NCBI GenBank assembly: GCA_022419385.1 | Contig: JAJUBI010000001.1 | Span: forward strand, 4,216,001 to 4,280,000 | Reading direction: 5' to 3' | Origin: Paraconiothyrium sp. Pb-2020 | Taxonomy: Eukaryota > Ascomycota > Dothideomycetes > Pleosporales > Didymosphaeriaceae | DNA: 64,000 nucleotides | Shown: positions 31,664-42,336 of the stretch, one piece after another | Position numbering within the stretch: position 1 is the first letter of the stretch | Layout of the letters: every line of letters begins with the position of its first letter | Translations under genes and position numbers: made by a program | Notes under the pieces: generated by a model | Told to the model about the DNA's origin: nothing | The model's input: only the letters and a program-made list of their open reading frames with translations | Databases searched by the model: none

Positions 31664-33220
31664 CTACTCCTCACTCTCCTCATCCTCATCCTCGCTCTCG
31701 GCCTTCTTCTTGCCTCGCTTCTTCTTCGGTTTGGCATTCTTCTCTTCCCTCTTCTTGACTTGTTCGCCAACCCGCTCTCGCTCGCCGGCACCCTCCTCAT
31801 GGAGGTCTGCTTCCCATTTTTTGAATTGGTCGCTTTCGACGTCCACACCAACAAGCTGCTCCAGCATCTTGATCTCACGAGCCCAGACAGACTTATCCTC
31901 GATCTTCTTGCCGTTTTCATCTTTCTTGTCAATCGGTGTCTCGAGAACCATAGGTAAGCCATGTAGACGCTTGTCGTTGACGAGGTTGTGAAAGGCACGC
32001 AAGCCAAGGTATCCGGTGCCGATGCGAGCATGCAGGTCGCGGAAGGAGTATAGAGGAGCTTTGCTATCATTGACGTGTAGAGCCTTCAGATACTTCAAGC
32101 CGATAGTCTCGTCAAACTCCTTCATGGTTCTCTCGTAGGCTTCAGGCGTCCGTAGATCGTATCCTGCGGCGAAGACGTGACAGGTGTCTAGACAGACACC
32201 GACGCGGTCTTTGTCTTCAACCAACTCGATGATTCCCGCAATGTCCTTAAATTGACCGCCAATGGTGTTACCCAATGTGGCCATGGTCTCTAATAGAGGC
32301 ACGACTGCACCAGTTGCGGGATCTTTATGAGCTTTGTTGATGGCCTCGGCAATGAGCTCGATTCCGCCCTCGCGCGTCGTTGCAGCTGCGTTTCCAGGGT
32401 GAAAGTTGTAATACTTGATACCGGCCTTGTGGCAGCGTGTTAAGTCATCATGAAATGAGTCGTAGGCCTGTTTCTTGCGCTCTTCGTCAGGGTGCGCAAG
32501 ATTGACTAGATAGGAACCATGGGGTACACAGCATTCAGAAGCATCAATGCCGTGATGTTTGCATCCATCGATGAAGAGCGTTGCATGCTCCGGATTGAGT
32601 TCTGGATTCTTCCATGTCCTCTGACTCTTCAGAAAAAGAGCGAATGCGTTTGCGCTTACAACAATAAGTATGACGGTTCCGAGATATACTAGTGGACTCA
32701 CCCAATATGCAGGAGGTTGGTAACGGCATTGTGTATGCCTCCAGCAGCACTTACGTGGGCTCCTATCCGGAGCTTGCTGCCAGTAGTACGCTCCGCAAGT
32801 GGAGGTATCTGACGTGCGCTTAGCATGCTGACCTGCGGCGGTTGAAGTAGGACTACTCACTATCTCATCCTTCTTCTTGCGCGATTTCTTCTGAGTTGTC
32901 TTGGAAGTGACGCCCTCCTCACCTTCCTGAATCACGACTTCGTCCACGACCGTCTCTTCCTCGACCTTGGCCTTTCGAGCTCGCTTCTTGGGCTTTGCAA
33001 TCTCTGCTGGCTTTTCCACCGAGATGTCGACGTCAGCATCCTTCTCAGTCGTCACTGTGGTCTTGCGTGTGCGTTTGGTGATCTTGGTAGTGTTCGCTGT
33101 TGTCTCTGCTTTCCGCTTCTTCCCATTGACTGCCTTCGTAGCAGGAGGACCTGGTTCGCCAGTAGTGGCTGGCGGCTGCAGGTGTTTTGGCGGAGGTGTG
33201 AGCGATGAGTTGGACGACAT
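31664..33220 (-). CDS. APN1: AP endonuclease, endonuclease IV family
   Basis: 485 residues in three exons: 33220-32861, 32808-32702 and 32654-31664; introns 52 and 47 bp. It cleaves abasic sites in base-excision repair, with three metal ions. The N-terminal 120 residues are Lys/Arg-rich and disordered (GKKRKAE, KPKKRARKAK), likely nuclear signals. The TIM barrel starts SKLRIGAHVSAAGG. Metal ligands of the family are all visible: HGSYLVNLAHP, YYNFHPGN, PLLETMATLGNTIG, VCLDTCHVFAAGYD, KALHVNDSKAP, FRDLHARIGTGYLG, PMVLETPID. The C-terminal extension is highly charged (KPKKKRGKKKAESEDEDEESEE). The start ATG 33220 is used because the upstream open frame has no ATG. Divergent from the TM9 gene. Confidence 0.92.
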   Translation of the reverse strand: MSSNSSLTPPPKHLQPPATTGEPGPPATKAVNGKKRKAETTANTTKITKRTRKTTVTTEKDADVDISVEKPAEIAKPKKRARKAKVEEETVVDEVVIQEGEEGVTSKTTQKKSRKKKDEIVSSPTSTAAGQHAKRTSDTSTCGAYYWQQAPDRSPRKCCWRHTQCRYQPPAYWVSPLVYLGTVILIVVSANAFALFLKSQRTWKNPELNPEHATLFIDGCKHHGIDASECCVPHGSYLVNLAHPDEERKKQAYDSFHDDLTRCHKAGIKYYNFHPGNAAATTREGGIELIAEAINKAHKDPATGAVVPLLETMATLGNTIGGQFKDIAGIIELVEDKDRVGVCLDTCHVFAAGYDLRTPEAYERTMKEFDETIGLKYLKALHVNDSKAPLYSFRDLHARIGTGYLGLRAFHNLVNDKRLHGLPMVLETPIDKKDENGKKIEDKSVWAREIKMLEQLVGVDVESDQFKKWEADLHEEGAGERERVGEQVKKREEKNAKPKKKRGKKKAESEDEDEESEE

Positions 33221-33985
33221 GCTAAACGCCTTGTGTGAGGTATGCCGGAAGCCAGCAGATAGCAACAGTAGCTGCCCGGAGTGTCGCTGGACGGTAGCGT
33301 AAGAGGATAGACAGGGCTTGTGATTGACGCGGTGACGGAGGTCTGTAACAAATCAGAAAGTGTCAAATGGGAGATCAGCCCTGGAGGTACACGTTGTCGG
33401 TGTACGATGTTTGCGCAATGGCTGCGAGAGTGATGATGCTTATCTCCGCTCACGTCGAGAAACTGGAAGGCGCAACATACCTTTGGCAGAGGGCAAACGT
33501 TGACGCGTTGAGCGGAATATGTAAGCGAGTGAGGTACAGTTCATTCGCAGCGCATTCATGCAGAGTGAAGGCGCAATTGAAAAGTGATAGTAAAGGACGG
33601 TCAAGTCCTCTCGACTCCAATGAGACGGTCCGCGCGCGACGCGTCGGTTTCGCCAGTTCACATGACGATGCCAAGACGGGAGCTGCGTATGCAGCAAGGA
33701 TTAGCCTTTGTAAGATGTGCGACCAGGAGCTTTGAACACTTGTATACAATCCATCATTACTATCCACCGACTATCTCTAGGGCTGCACATTCACCCGTGC
33801 GCCTAGTCGTGAATTTATTCACCTTCAATCATACCTACTTTGTACCCCACGCGACAACTGAGCGGGTATAATTACGACAGACAGGGGCGACGTGTAGGTG
33901 CCTGCCGCGAACCTTCGCGCAAGATGCAAGCTGACGCGACAGCAGCGCCCTCCACATTCTTCACAGATTTCGTCGATTCTCCACC
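33221..33985. promoter_or_regulatory. Divergent intergenic region APN1 / TM9
   Basis: 765 bases between two divergent ATGs, holding both promoters. Small frames here are weak. No TATA box stands out. Confidence 0.4.
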
Positions 33986-36065
33986 ATGCGACGGTCGGAC
34001 GCAATAAGCCCCAGCACCTTGCTGGGCCTCTTGTTAGCTCTTGCGCCAACACCCGGCTCAGCGTTCTACTTCCCAGGTACCGCACCTACTTCGTACAAGA
34101 AGGGAGATGCCGTGCCTCTCTTCGTCAATCGACTTACGCCCACCGAATCTCGAAATGATCCAAAACTACGGTCCGCATTTTCCTTCGACCATTATGACCC
34201 ACATTTCCACTTCTGTCAACCAGAGGGTGGCCCCAACTACATTCGAGAAAGTTTAGGAAGCATTCTGTTCGGCGACCGTATACAGACGAGCCCTTTTGAG
34301 CTAAAGATGGCAACGAACCAAACTTGCAAATCTTTGTGCGGGCCACAAGAATACTCTCCCGAAGATGCAACATTCGTAAATCAGAGGATATTGAACTCGT
34401 TCGATTTTAATTGGCTCATTGACGGATTACCGGCTGCACAGATGGTGACAGAGTCAGAATATAACGAGCCGTTCTACAGCCCTGGATTTGATTTGGGAAG
34501 AGCATTAGAGGTTCAAGCCTCGGACGGCGGCAACGACGTTATTGCGACCCTCAACAACCACTACGATATTGTCATCGACTATCACGAAGCCAGCAAAGAC
34601 AATTTCCGCGTTGTTGGCGTAATAGTTGAACCGTCCTCGTACGCCGACAACGGCCAATATGTCGGTAATGCGGAGGGCTACTGTGGTGATGTTGAGAACC
34701 CGGTAGTACTAAGCATAGATGCCGGTCAGCCTAGTAGTGTAACCTTCACCTACAGTGTCTGGTGGCGTTTGAGTCCTACACCCTTTGCAACACGATGGGA
34801 CAAGTACCTCCATGTCTACGATCCCAAGATCCACTGGTTCTCGCTGGTCAATTCCGCAGTCATTGTAGTGTTCCTTATAGGCATGGTGAGCACTATTCTC
34901 GTGCGAACACTCAAGAAGGATATTGCGAGGTACAATCGTCTTGACCAGTTGGCGCTTGACGACTTTGGCGACGGTGGCGCCGTTGAGGATGGCGTCCAGG
35001 AGGACTCTGGGTGGAAACTTGTCCATGGTGACGTTTTCCGACCGCCCAAGCACCCCCTTCTCCTATCTGTGCTAGTCGGCAACGGAGCTCAGCTCTTTAT
35101 GATGACAGGATTGACCATCGGTAAGTAAGGATCAAACCATGGGCACTTCGGAACGCAACTGACAACCCCTAGCTTTTGCATTGTTAGGTTTCCTCTCCCC
35201 AAGTAACCGTGGTGCGCTTGGAACTGTCATCATCATATTCTATACTCTTTTTGGCTTCGTCGGTGGCTACGTTTCGTCGCGCATCTACAAGTTCTTTCAC
35301 GGCGAGTCGTGGAAGTTGCTCTTCTTCTACACCCCCGTCGCCATACCTAGTCTCGCGTTCGCTACCTTCTTCCTGCTTAACCTCTTTGTATGGGGACGCG
35401 GAGCATCCGGCGCAGTTCCATTTACGACCATGCTAGTCGTAGTCATCATCTGGTTCGTCATCAGCGTTCCGCTCAGTGTCGCGGGATCCTGGCTCGGGTT
35501 CAAGCAGGCGGCCATCGAAGCGCCAGTACGGACGAACCAGATTCCTCGACAGATTCCTCCTACCGGCGGTTACCTACGACCTCTCCCCTCGATGGCTCTA
35601 GCCGGTATTCTTCCTTTTGGAGCCATCTTCGTCGAGCTATACTTTATCATGAACTCGATCTGGTTCTCGAAGGTCTACTACATGTTTGGATTCCTCTTCA
35701 TTTGCTATGGCCTCATGATTATGACGAGTGCTGCAGTCACTGTACTCATGATCTACTTCCTGCTCTGCGCAGAGAACTATCACTGGCAATGGAGAAGTTT
35801 CTGTACGGCTGGTGCGAGCGCTTTTTATGTCTTCGCATCTGCATTAATCTACTGGATGAAAGATGTGAGCTTCTTGAGTTGGACAAGTGGTGTTGTCTAT
35901 CTCGGATACAGTGCACTTCTTAGTGCACTCGTCTTCGTGCTGACAGGTAAGTCCTCTCTGCCCTGCCTTGTTCATTATCACTACTAAGTCTCCTTAGGCA
36001 CAATCGGCTTCCTTGCCAGTGGTCTCTTTGTTCTCAAGATCTACAAATCTATCAAGGTCGATTAG
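33986..36065 (+). CDS. TM9 superfamily (EMP70/nonaspanin) membrane protein
   Basis: 658 residues in three exons: 33986-35120, 35173-35946 and 35998-36065; introns 52 and 51 bp. Signal peptide MRRSDAISPSTLLGLLLALAPTPGSA, then the luminal domain opening FYFPGTAPTSYKKGDAVPLF, typical of nonaspanins. After a first membrane segment (AVIVVFLIGMVSTILV) comes the eight-helix block with RPPKHPLLLSVLVGNGAQLF, GFVGGYVSSRIYKFF and FVELYFIMNSIW. The tail KIYKSIKVD resembles the KxD/E Golgi-retention motif of the family. The role is in Golgi/endosomal sorting and, in yeast homologues, adhesion and copper homeostasis. Confidence 0.92.
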
Positions 36066-36510
36066 GCGGTCGAAGGCTGCAAATTGTTCACCTTTTAGCG
36101 AGTGAGGAGCATTTTCTGGCATACCAATACATTGTTTCAATATGTACGTTGCGTGTATTCAAAAGGCGGCATTGTGCATTACTAGCTAGATTATGCGGAG
36201 TCGCACGGCGTTAAGCTGCTAAAAATTACAACTGCATCGATCAACTCGCATGCCTTCGATGGGTATGAGCGTAGATATGTAAACCTTGTTCCACTGAAGT
36301 CTACAACATGGCCTATATCAATGAAGCAATGTAATTACGGTTGTGAATAAATATCCTTACCAACCGTGATAACTACATTCCGTACTAGACGTAGCTCTGT
36401 TTTGGACCACACTTATTGACGTAGCGTGCCAAGTCGATTTCCGAACATTCCGAGTCATAATTTTTGGGCCGCAATTCTTTCGCGCCAAACTTCTCTCTGG
36501 TCGTCTTCTG

Positions 36511-38019
36511 ATGCCCACACACCTTCTCCGCTTTCCAAATGTACATTTCGCACGAACGTTTTCCACTGTCACCCGCGTATCGCAAGCTCTGGCGCAGACG
36601 GTTGCCGCAGAGCACACCAATCCTCTTCCCGCGCTGAATACGGGCAGCTCGCAATTTTACGCTCGTAACATACCAAAGGTCGCAATGGAGACTGCCATAC
36701 TACCCGTAGACCCGAATAGGCTGGGAAATTTGAGGATAGAGGAAGTTGGCAAGGAAGGACGATTGATCGAGGAGTGGGACTTCGAGTACGAGCAAGGACA
36801 AGACTTCCAAAATCTGCTGCGCGCGGCCAGAGAATTGCAAGAGACGGACTTACCCGTTGCCTTCCCGACAGAAACAGTCTACGGGCTCGGCGCAGACGCG
36901 ACGCGCAGCTCAGCCGTGCGAGCTATCTTCGCTGCGAAGGGACGCCCAGCAGATAATCCTCTCATCGTACACTTCCACTCACTGTCACAACTACGGTCTT
37001 TGCTTCGAGGAAACGCAGGAGTCACAGAGTGTGCGACAGACCCTATTCCAGAGATTTACAAGCCTTTGATCCAGAAGTTTTGGCCCGGCCCCCTTACGAT
37101 AATCCTGCCTAACCCCGAGGGCTCGCAACTGGCACCAGAAGTCACTGCAGGATTGAACACCTTCGGCGCAAGGATGCCGCGCAGTATCCTCGCGCTCGCG
37201 CTTATAAGATTGTCAACCGTCCCCCTCGCAGCGCCCTCAGCGAACGCATCGACCAGGCCATCACCCACCGCCGCAGAACACGTCAAAGATGATCTCGATG
37301 GGCGAATATCCACCATCATAGACGGCGGTCCATGCGAGGTAGGCGTTGAGAGCACAGTTGTAGACGGCCTATCGTATCCGCCGACTATTCTCCGCCCGGG
37401 AGGCGTCACCGTCGAACAACTGCGGCAGTGTCCAGGTTGGGAGAACGTGGTAGTGGGCTACAAGGACAAACATGAGCAAGGCATCAAGCCGCGGGCGCCG
37501 GGCATGAAATATAGGCACTATTCGCCCAAAGCGACGGTGATGCTGTACGAGGCGGGTACACCAGCTCCGGATGCGGAGCAGTTGTTGGATAAGGTTGCGG
37601 AACGGAAAAGCGTGGGAATTGTGCGGACGAAGACGTGGGCGAGGAATCTTGGGGTCTCTGTCACGGATGCTGATGCGCATGTGAATGGGGTCTCAAACTC
37701 AATACCAAAAGCACATCCGCAGGACGCGTCACCCATCCCCGAATCGAACCTCCTCCGCTCGTTTAAACAGCATCAGGTTCCTCATGCGGTGCACAGCACA
37801 TTCCATCGCGAAGCAGATCAAGTTCCGCTGTCCATATGGGACATCGGTCTAGGAAAATCAACCGAAGATGTAGCAAGAGGATTATTTTCAGCGCTTCGAG
37901 AGCTAGATAAGAAAGGCGTAGATATCATTCTTGTCGAAGGCATCAACGATACAGTAGAAGACAACATAGCAGCGGCGGTTATGAACCGTCTGAGGAAGGC
38001 TGCTGAGATAAGAATCTAA
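36511..38019 (+). CDS. SUA5: Threonylcarbamoyl-AMP synthase (Sua5/YrdC)
   Basis: Makes threonylcarbamoyl-AMP from threonine, bicarbonate and ATP, the first step of t6A37 formation in ANN-reading tRNAs. Intronless. From ATG 36511 it has 502 residues. The first 58 are rich in Arg/Ser/Thr and poor in acids (MPTHLLRFPNVHFARTFSTV), a likely mitochondrial presequence. A second in-frame ATG at 36685 gives the cytosolic-type start METAILPVDPNRLGNL. The YrdC domain shows PVAFPTETVYGLGADA, the K-x-R in KGRPADNPLIVH, FWPGPLTIIL and the S-x-N in PSANAS. The Sua5 C-terminal domain follows (PGMKYRHYSPKA ... VEGINDTVEDNIAAAVMNRL). Dual targeting through two starts is plausible because t6A is needed in both compartments. 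Confidence 0.93.
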   Translation: MPTHLLRFPNVHFARTFSTVTRVSQALAQTVAAEHTNPLPALNTGSSQFYARNIPKVAMETAILPVDPNRLGNLRIEEVGKEGRLIEEWDFEYEQGQDFQNLLRAARELQETDLPVAFPTETVYGLGADATRSSAVRAIFAAKGRPADNPLIVHFHSLSQLRSLLRGNAGVTECATDPIPEIYKPLIQKFWPGPLTIILPNPEGSQLAPEVTAGLNTFGARMPRSILALALIRLSTVPLAAPSANASTRPSPTAAEHVKDDLDGRISTIIDGGPCEVGVESTVVDGLSYPPTILRPGGVTVEQLRQCPGWENVVVGYKDKHEQGIKPRAPGMKYRHYSPKATVMLYEAGTPAPDAEQLLDKVAERKSVGIVRTKTWARNLGVSVTDADAHVNGVSNSIPKAHPQDASPIPESNLLRSFKQHQVPHAVHSTFHREADQVPLSIWDIGLGKSTEDVARGLFSALRELDKKGVDIILVEGINDTVEDNIAAAVMNRLRKAAEIRI

Positions 38020-38407
38020 TACCCCGCTCAATGCAACGTAATATACACTTAGTCGCTAGTAGAGTTATTCCTGCCCTGTTCATCTTCGTGATGATTACCC
38101 CGTTTGTTTTCCCATGCTATCCTTTCCAGCTACTTCTCCCCACTTGCAGTATCATCACTTCCACCATCAAACCAGTCTCCCTTCACCACCTCGCCCGCCT
38201 TACTTTAAAGTGACCTTCGCCGTTTCCATTCTCCTATTTCTTACACTGCCCGTCCACAGTAGGCTCATCCCAACAATGAGAAGTGGTGCGTTTGGATAAC
38301 ATTAGCGAACTCAAGACCACAACTAGATGAGCGGATAGGGTCGAAGTCAAATCGATTACAGTGCTCCTCTTGGTTAAATCGCTCATGGGAGGATGCTTAA
38401 GATCTAT

Positions 38408-39668
38408 TTACCACTCGCGTATCTCCCCACCGGGCCCTATGAATCCTGGTGAGTACCACGCCTTCGCGTCCTTGCTCTCTCTCCTAATCCAGTCCTCATC
38501 AACATCAATGCCTAGTCCGGGGCCTGTCATTAGCTCGATGTATCCATCATCAACCTTCCACACCTCTGGATTTTTGATATAACTCGTTAAGTCCTGGCTC
38601 CCGGCGTTGTAATGTATACCCAGACTCATCTCTTGTATCACGAAATTGGCTACGGTAGCATCAACCTGAATATTTGCAGCCAATGCAATGGGTCCTAGCG
38701 GACAGTGTGGTGCGAGTGCCACATCGTATGCCTCGCACATGGCTGCTATACGCTTAAGTTCAGATATGCCTCCCACATGACTGATATCGGGCTGCAGAAT
38801 ATCAACACAATGCCCTTCAAGAAATGGTCGAACATCCCAGCGCGAGTGCAAGCGCTCGCCAAGGGCTATCGGGATGCTAGTGTGGTTGGAGAGCGCCTGG
38901 ATGCCGCCGATATGTTCGGAAAGTAGCGGCTCTTCAATGAAGAGCGGGCGATGCGGTTCGAGAGCTGCGGCCAGTTGTTTTGCCATGGGTTTGTGAACTC
39001 GACCATGAAAGTCCATTCCTGCATCCATGCCAAGGTCCTTCACAGTCTTCAGTCTTTCTACGCTGGAATCTAATGCTGAAGGTGCATCGAGCCATCCAAT
39101 GTCTTCGGTGGCGTTCATTTTCACTGCTCTAAAGCCTTGCGCTTTTCGGGCGAGGCTACCCAACAAGGCATCAGTTGGACTCGGAGAAAGAAATTTTAAC
39201 GGGAGACTTACGCTTGTGTTTCTACATCGGCTGGTCTGTCGCCTCCTATCCAGGCATACACCTTGAGCTTAGAGCGTACTTTACCGCCAAGAAGTTGATA
39301 GATTGGTACATTGAGTTTCCGGGCTTTGAGATCCCAGAGGGCGATGTCCAGGCCGGCTAGGGCACTCATGAAGACGGGCCCGCCTCTGTAGAAGCTAGTC
39401 CGCCATGACATCTGCCAAATGTGCTCGATATCACTGGTCAAACATTAGCAATTGGGGGTTAGGAGTATGAGAGCTGTTACCGGTGGACGTACTCAGCTTC
39501 GAAACCTATGTATCGTTCTATCCAGGAATCAAGACATCCTTCCACTGCTTGTGTATGGCCTTCGAGTGAAGCTTCGCCCCAGCCGAAGTTGCCTGCTTCG
39601 TCTGTGATCTTGACGAAGAGCCACCGCGGCGGGACGCGGAAATATTCGATCTTTGCAATTTTGCCCAT
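38408..39668 (-). CDS. D-galactonate dehydratase (DgoD-like, enolase superfamily)
   Basis: 385 residues in three exons: 39668-39481, 39433-39212 and 39155-38408; introns 47 and 56 bp. It removes water from galactonate to give 2-keto-3-deoxy-galactonate. It tracks bacterial DgoD closely: IEYFRVPPRWLFVKITDE, FYRGGPVFMSALAGLDIALW, YAWIGGDRPADVET. Mg ligands and catalytic residues are present: DFHGRV, FIEEP, GER, and the His in LAPHCPLGPIALAA. No signal peptide, so cytosolic. Divergent (about 500 bp) from a decayed DHDPS-family aldolase that would use its product. Substrate specificity among galactonate-like acids is inferred from similarity only. Confidence 0.85.
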
Positions 39669-40169
39669 TATACTTATCTTCTTCTTGTATAGTAGGATGA
39701 AGTAGACAAATAGAAGTTAAGGTCCTTGATAGATCTTAATAAATGGTTATGTAAACCTTGTGTAAGTGCGTCAGATCGACTCTGTACGTGCTCTCCTTGA
39801 GAAGAGTACCAAAGCCGAACGCCAATCACCAGAGTGTGTGTTCGATGGCATAGGCATAATATCACAGATTTGTCTGTTTTTTAGTCAGACTCGCACTGGC
39901 AGGGGTAGAAGCGCTTTCCCCCAACGGTGGAGGGGCAATTGGAAGTCGGATGTTGTACCCGGCGGGGTAACTGCGACGCCAGCCCCCACTTAGGACATTC
40001 CCCTCGGTCGAATTACACCCGAAGTGTGCAAATATATTAGTGCATATGAGCTGAACAAGTATCATTCTGGTTCAAAACCCGCAAGTATGTTGTGAGCGAA
40101 ATCTGACCATGTGCAGCCATCGACTAATCTAATTCAGACGCACTTATTCAGGAGCTACAATTCGCCATC

Positions 40170-40434
40170 ATGACCTCATTTCTTCCCACAGGCGCATTTG
40201 TCTCCGTCCCAACGTTTTCCCAGCTTGCCTCTGAGGCAAAGTCGCTGCAAGATGAACTCTATGTTCAATCCGAGATCGAGCAAACCATTCATGTCAGACA
40301 GAATGCATACTCGGCCTGGTGCTGCTCGGCTCTACTGGCGAAGCTATCAGCCTGTCACACTAGGAACGCTTCACCCATCCTCAGGCGTTGGAGATTTACT
40401 GATGCCCTGATTCTAGGCTAATCTGTCATGGCGG
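40170..40434 (+). pseudogene. Decayed 2-keto-3-deoxy-sugar-acid aldolase (DHDPS family), N-terminal remnant
   Basis: ATG 40170 opens MTSFLPTGAFVSVPTF, like the PxGxxVPVPTF start of fungal 2-keto-3-deoxy-L-galactonate aldolases (GaaC/LGA1 type). It then reads LYVQSEIEQTIHVRQNA. One missing base near 40306 shifts the frame; the next frame gives LGLVLLGSTGEAISLSH, the DHDPS signature, then TAG at 40361 where the family has HEER, then ERFTHPQALEIY and TGA at 40400. The TGA is where an Arg codon (CGA) is expected, so a C-to-T change would explain it. The Schiff-base Lys region and the rest of the barrel are missing. Beyond about 40434 the sequence turns into an inverted-repeat element. The enzyme is certainly not made from this locus. 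Confidence 0.6.
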
Positions 40435-40493
40435 TTTATTGGTACATCATCTATAAGAGGAGCTCGATTGACTAGAGGACTTCAAGAAAAGTG

Positions 40494-40830
40494 CATAGTA
40501 CGAATTGGTATCACTGTTTCCACAAGTTTTGCGCCCACCTCCCATGGGAACAGAAAAGGCAAAGTGGAGATCTCTTAACCACTTTACATGTCTACCAGGT
40601 AGTGGGTTCTAAATACTATACAACAGGCTCTCTTCTTAGCTGCCCAACATTAGTTAACCTATATTCGGTATCATGTTACCTCTGCTGAAGCTAGATAGCG
40701 AATGATATATACTGATAGTAATTAGAAGTTACCAGACTTGTGGAATGATCAAGAAATCTCCATTTTGCCTTTTCTGTTCCCATGGGAGGTGGGCGCAAAA
40801 GTTATGGAAAGAACCGATACTTGCACCATG
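40494..40830. repeat. Inverted repeat element (possible MITE), arms about 100 bp
   Basis: The arm at 40494-40602 is matched in reverse complement by 40731-40830. A 37-base core is identical (40527-40563 and 40764-40800; contains CCCATGGGAACAGAAAAGG). Next to the core, five of 19 bases differ and all five are transitions, as repeat-induced point mutation would produce. About 128 bases lie between the arms. It sits just after the aldolase relic, so it may be a small non-autonomous element that inserted there. Target-site duplication was not resolved. Confidence 0.65.
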
Positions 40831-41216
40831 ATATTCCGGCACGGCAGCCCAACCAGGAGAACCTTGCAAAGAAATATATCCTTGTTGCGGATAATCACCG
40901 CTTCCCATCTTATTGTGAGCCTTCAGAAGGATCTTTTGGAACAAATTAACAGTGATAGCTACGACTGCCCCTGTGTGATCAATGGTATCACTGACCCGTC
41001 AGACATGTATCGCGCTCTCCCCGATATTCTAACATTTGGGCTGCAAGATGTCCCACGCGAACGCGTCAGACCATATTTAGGGCTGAAACCAGCCCGAGAT
41101 CGACTCTGAAAACATCCTTGCTACAGTATTTTCGGTGCGGGGCCAGACCCAATAGTTCCATTCGGAGCCCGTTCCTTCTTCAACGCGCTCGCTGCTATCT
41201 TTCCGAACAGTGTCTA
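40831..41216 (+). pseudogene. Coding-like remnants, unknown
   Basis: Two stretches read like protein but are in different frames with stops between them: 40975-41106 (VINGITDPSDMYRALPDI, then VRPYLGLKP) and 41131-41216 (FGAGPDPIVPFGARSFFNAL, ending in TAG). I could not assign them to a family or join them by splicing. They could be the rest of a dead gene. Confidence 0.25.
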
Positions 41217-42336
41217 GAATTTTTGAGCGTATCAAGAAGTGACCGGCTAATGACTGAACTCTTGAAACAATCGAAATCAGCAGCGGAAAGTTGCACTAGC
41301 GTTAGGCATCAAGGAGGCCGTCAAACGCGTTTTTGGCTTTGGTACATTTTAGGGCGGCAGACTGCCATCAGGGTGAGGATGTCCAAGGGAAAATGGGAGA
41401 AGTGTGATAAGAAAACTTGCTCTGCATGTAGAAACTTGACGATCAGTGCCTGAGACTGAGTGTAGGTAAGGTCGAATCTATCGCGGCAAGTCGTACGATG
41501 ACTGCCCAGGTGGTTTCGAATACTTCATTATTTTTGACATGCATTCTGCTTACCTCTAGAAACGTTATCCGCGGTAAAGAAACAATAACAAGCACATTGA
41601 CTAATAAATTTATGGTCGACGACAGCTTGGAGAATTCTATTCTGGTGCCGGGATTTATGACTTCGTTTTATTCGTTGTCTCGACTATTCTCACTGCCGAC
41701 CATTGCCGTGGACGTTTCAGACAACAGTGAGGCGACCACACCATGTAATATTCAACCATTTCCCGGAGCATTCTGGCCATCAATGCGATATCGGCTTCAT
41801 TCAATCGCACCACAGTGTTCATGGTGCCTTGCAATGTCGCCACTTCGTCATGCAGGGTCGTATTGATCTACATTCTTGGCGTGGTGTAGCACACATCCTT
41901 CAAGCCACCCGCACATGTCGCCTCCACAAAATATGCGAACGGTGAGAAGTCTCCGTTGATCTAGTCCAGTGTTGGGGTGGGATGTGAGAGATTCCGAAAG
42001 ACTGGTTGAGGAGAAATCCAACTAATTGGTAACATCCTTTGTTTCCCAGGAACAGGACCGGGATAGTCCTGATAATGAAGCTGAAGCAAAATGTGAAATG
42101 TGAATGCGCGTCATTGTTTCACAGATAGCGCTCAGCCTGCGGCGACAGTGATGAAGTATATAGGAGTCAACCACTCCCATGCCTTCCAACGGTTGTTTCA
42201 GTAATTTGCTCTCGTTCGATCAAACAACGCTTAAAACGCACCGATCAAACGTGGAGCACATGAACGAAGATCATTATCATTGAGTTCACCTTGTGCGTTG
42301 CTATACGGAGGATAGACTCCTTGAGGACGAATAAGA
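41217..42336. other. Degenerate spacer before the alpha/beta hydrolase
   Basis: Apart from the exon-like piece at 41742-41867, nothing protein-like is seen. A TATATAGG at about 42158, some 180 bases before ATG 42337, may be the TATA box of the hydrolase. Confidence 0.35.
41742..41867 (-). pseudogene. Isolated exon-like segment, helical, unknown
   Basis: Minus strand, bounded by an AG acceptor and a GT donor, 42 codons: INTTLHDEVATLQGTMNTVV, then RLNEADIALMARMLREMVEY. It looks like an amphipathic helix of a real protein, but I found no flanking exons. It may be a remnant or part of an unrecognised gene. Confidence 0.25.

Noticed and set aside
37733..37757. tRNA B-box-like sequence (reverse complement of GAATCGAACC)
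   Set aside because: It lies inside the SUA5 coding sequence and there is no A-box or cloverleaf around it.
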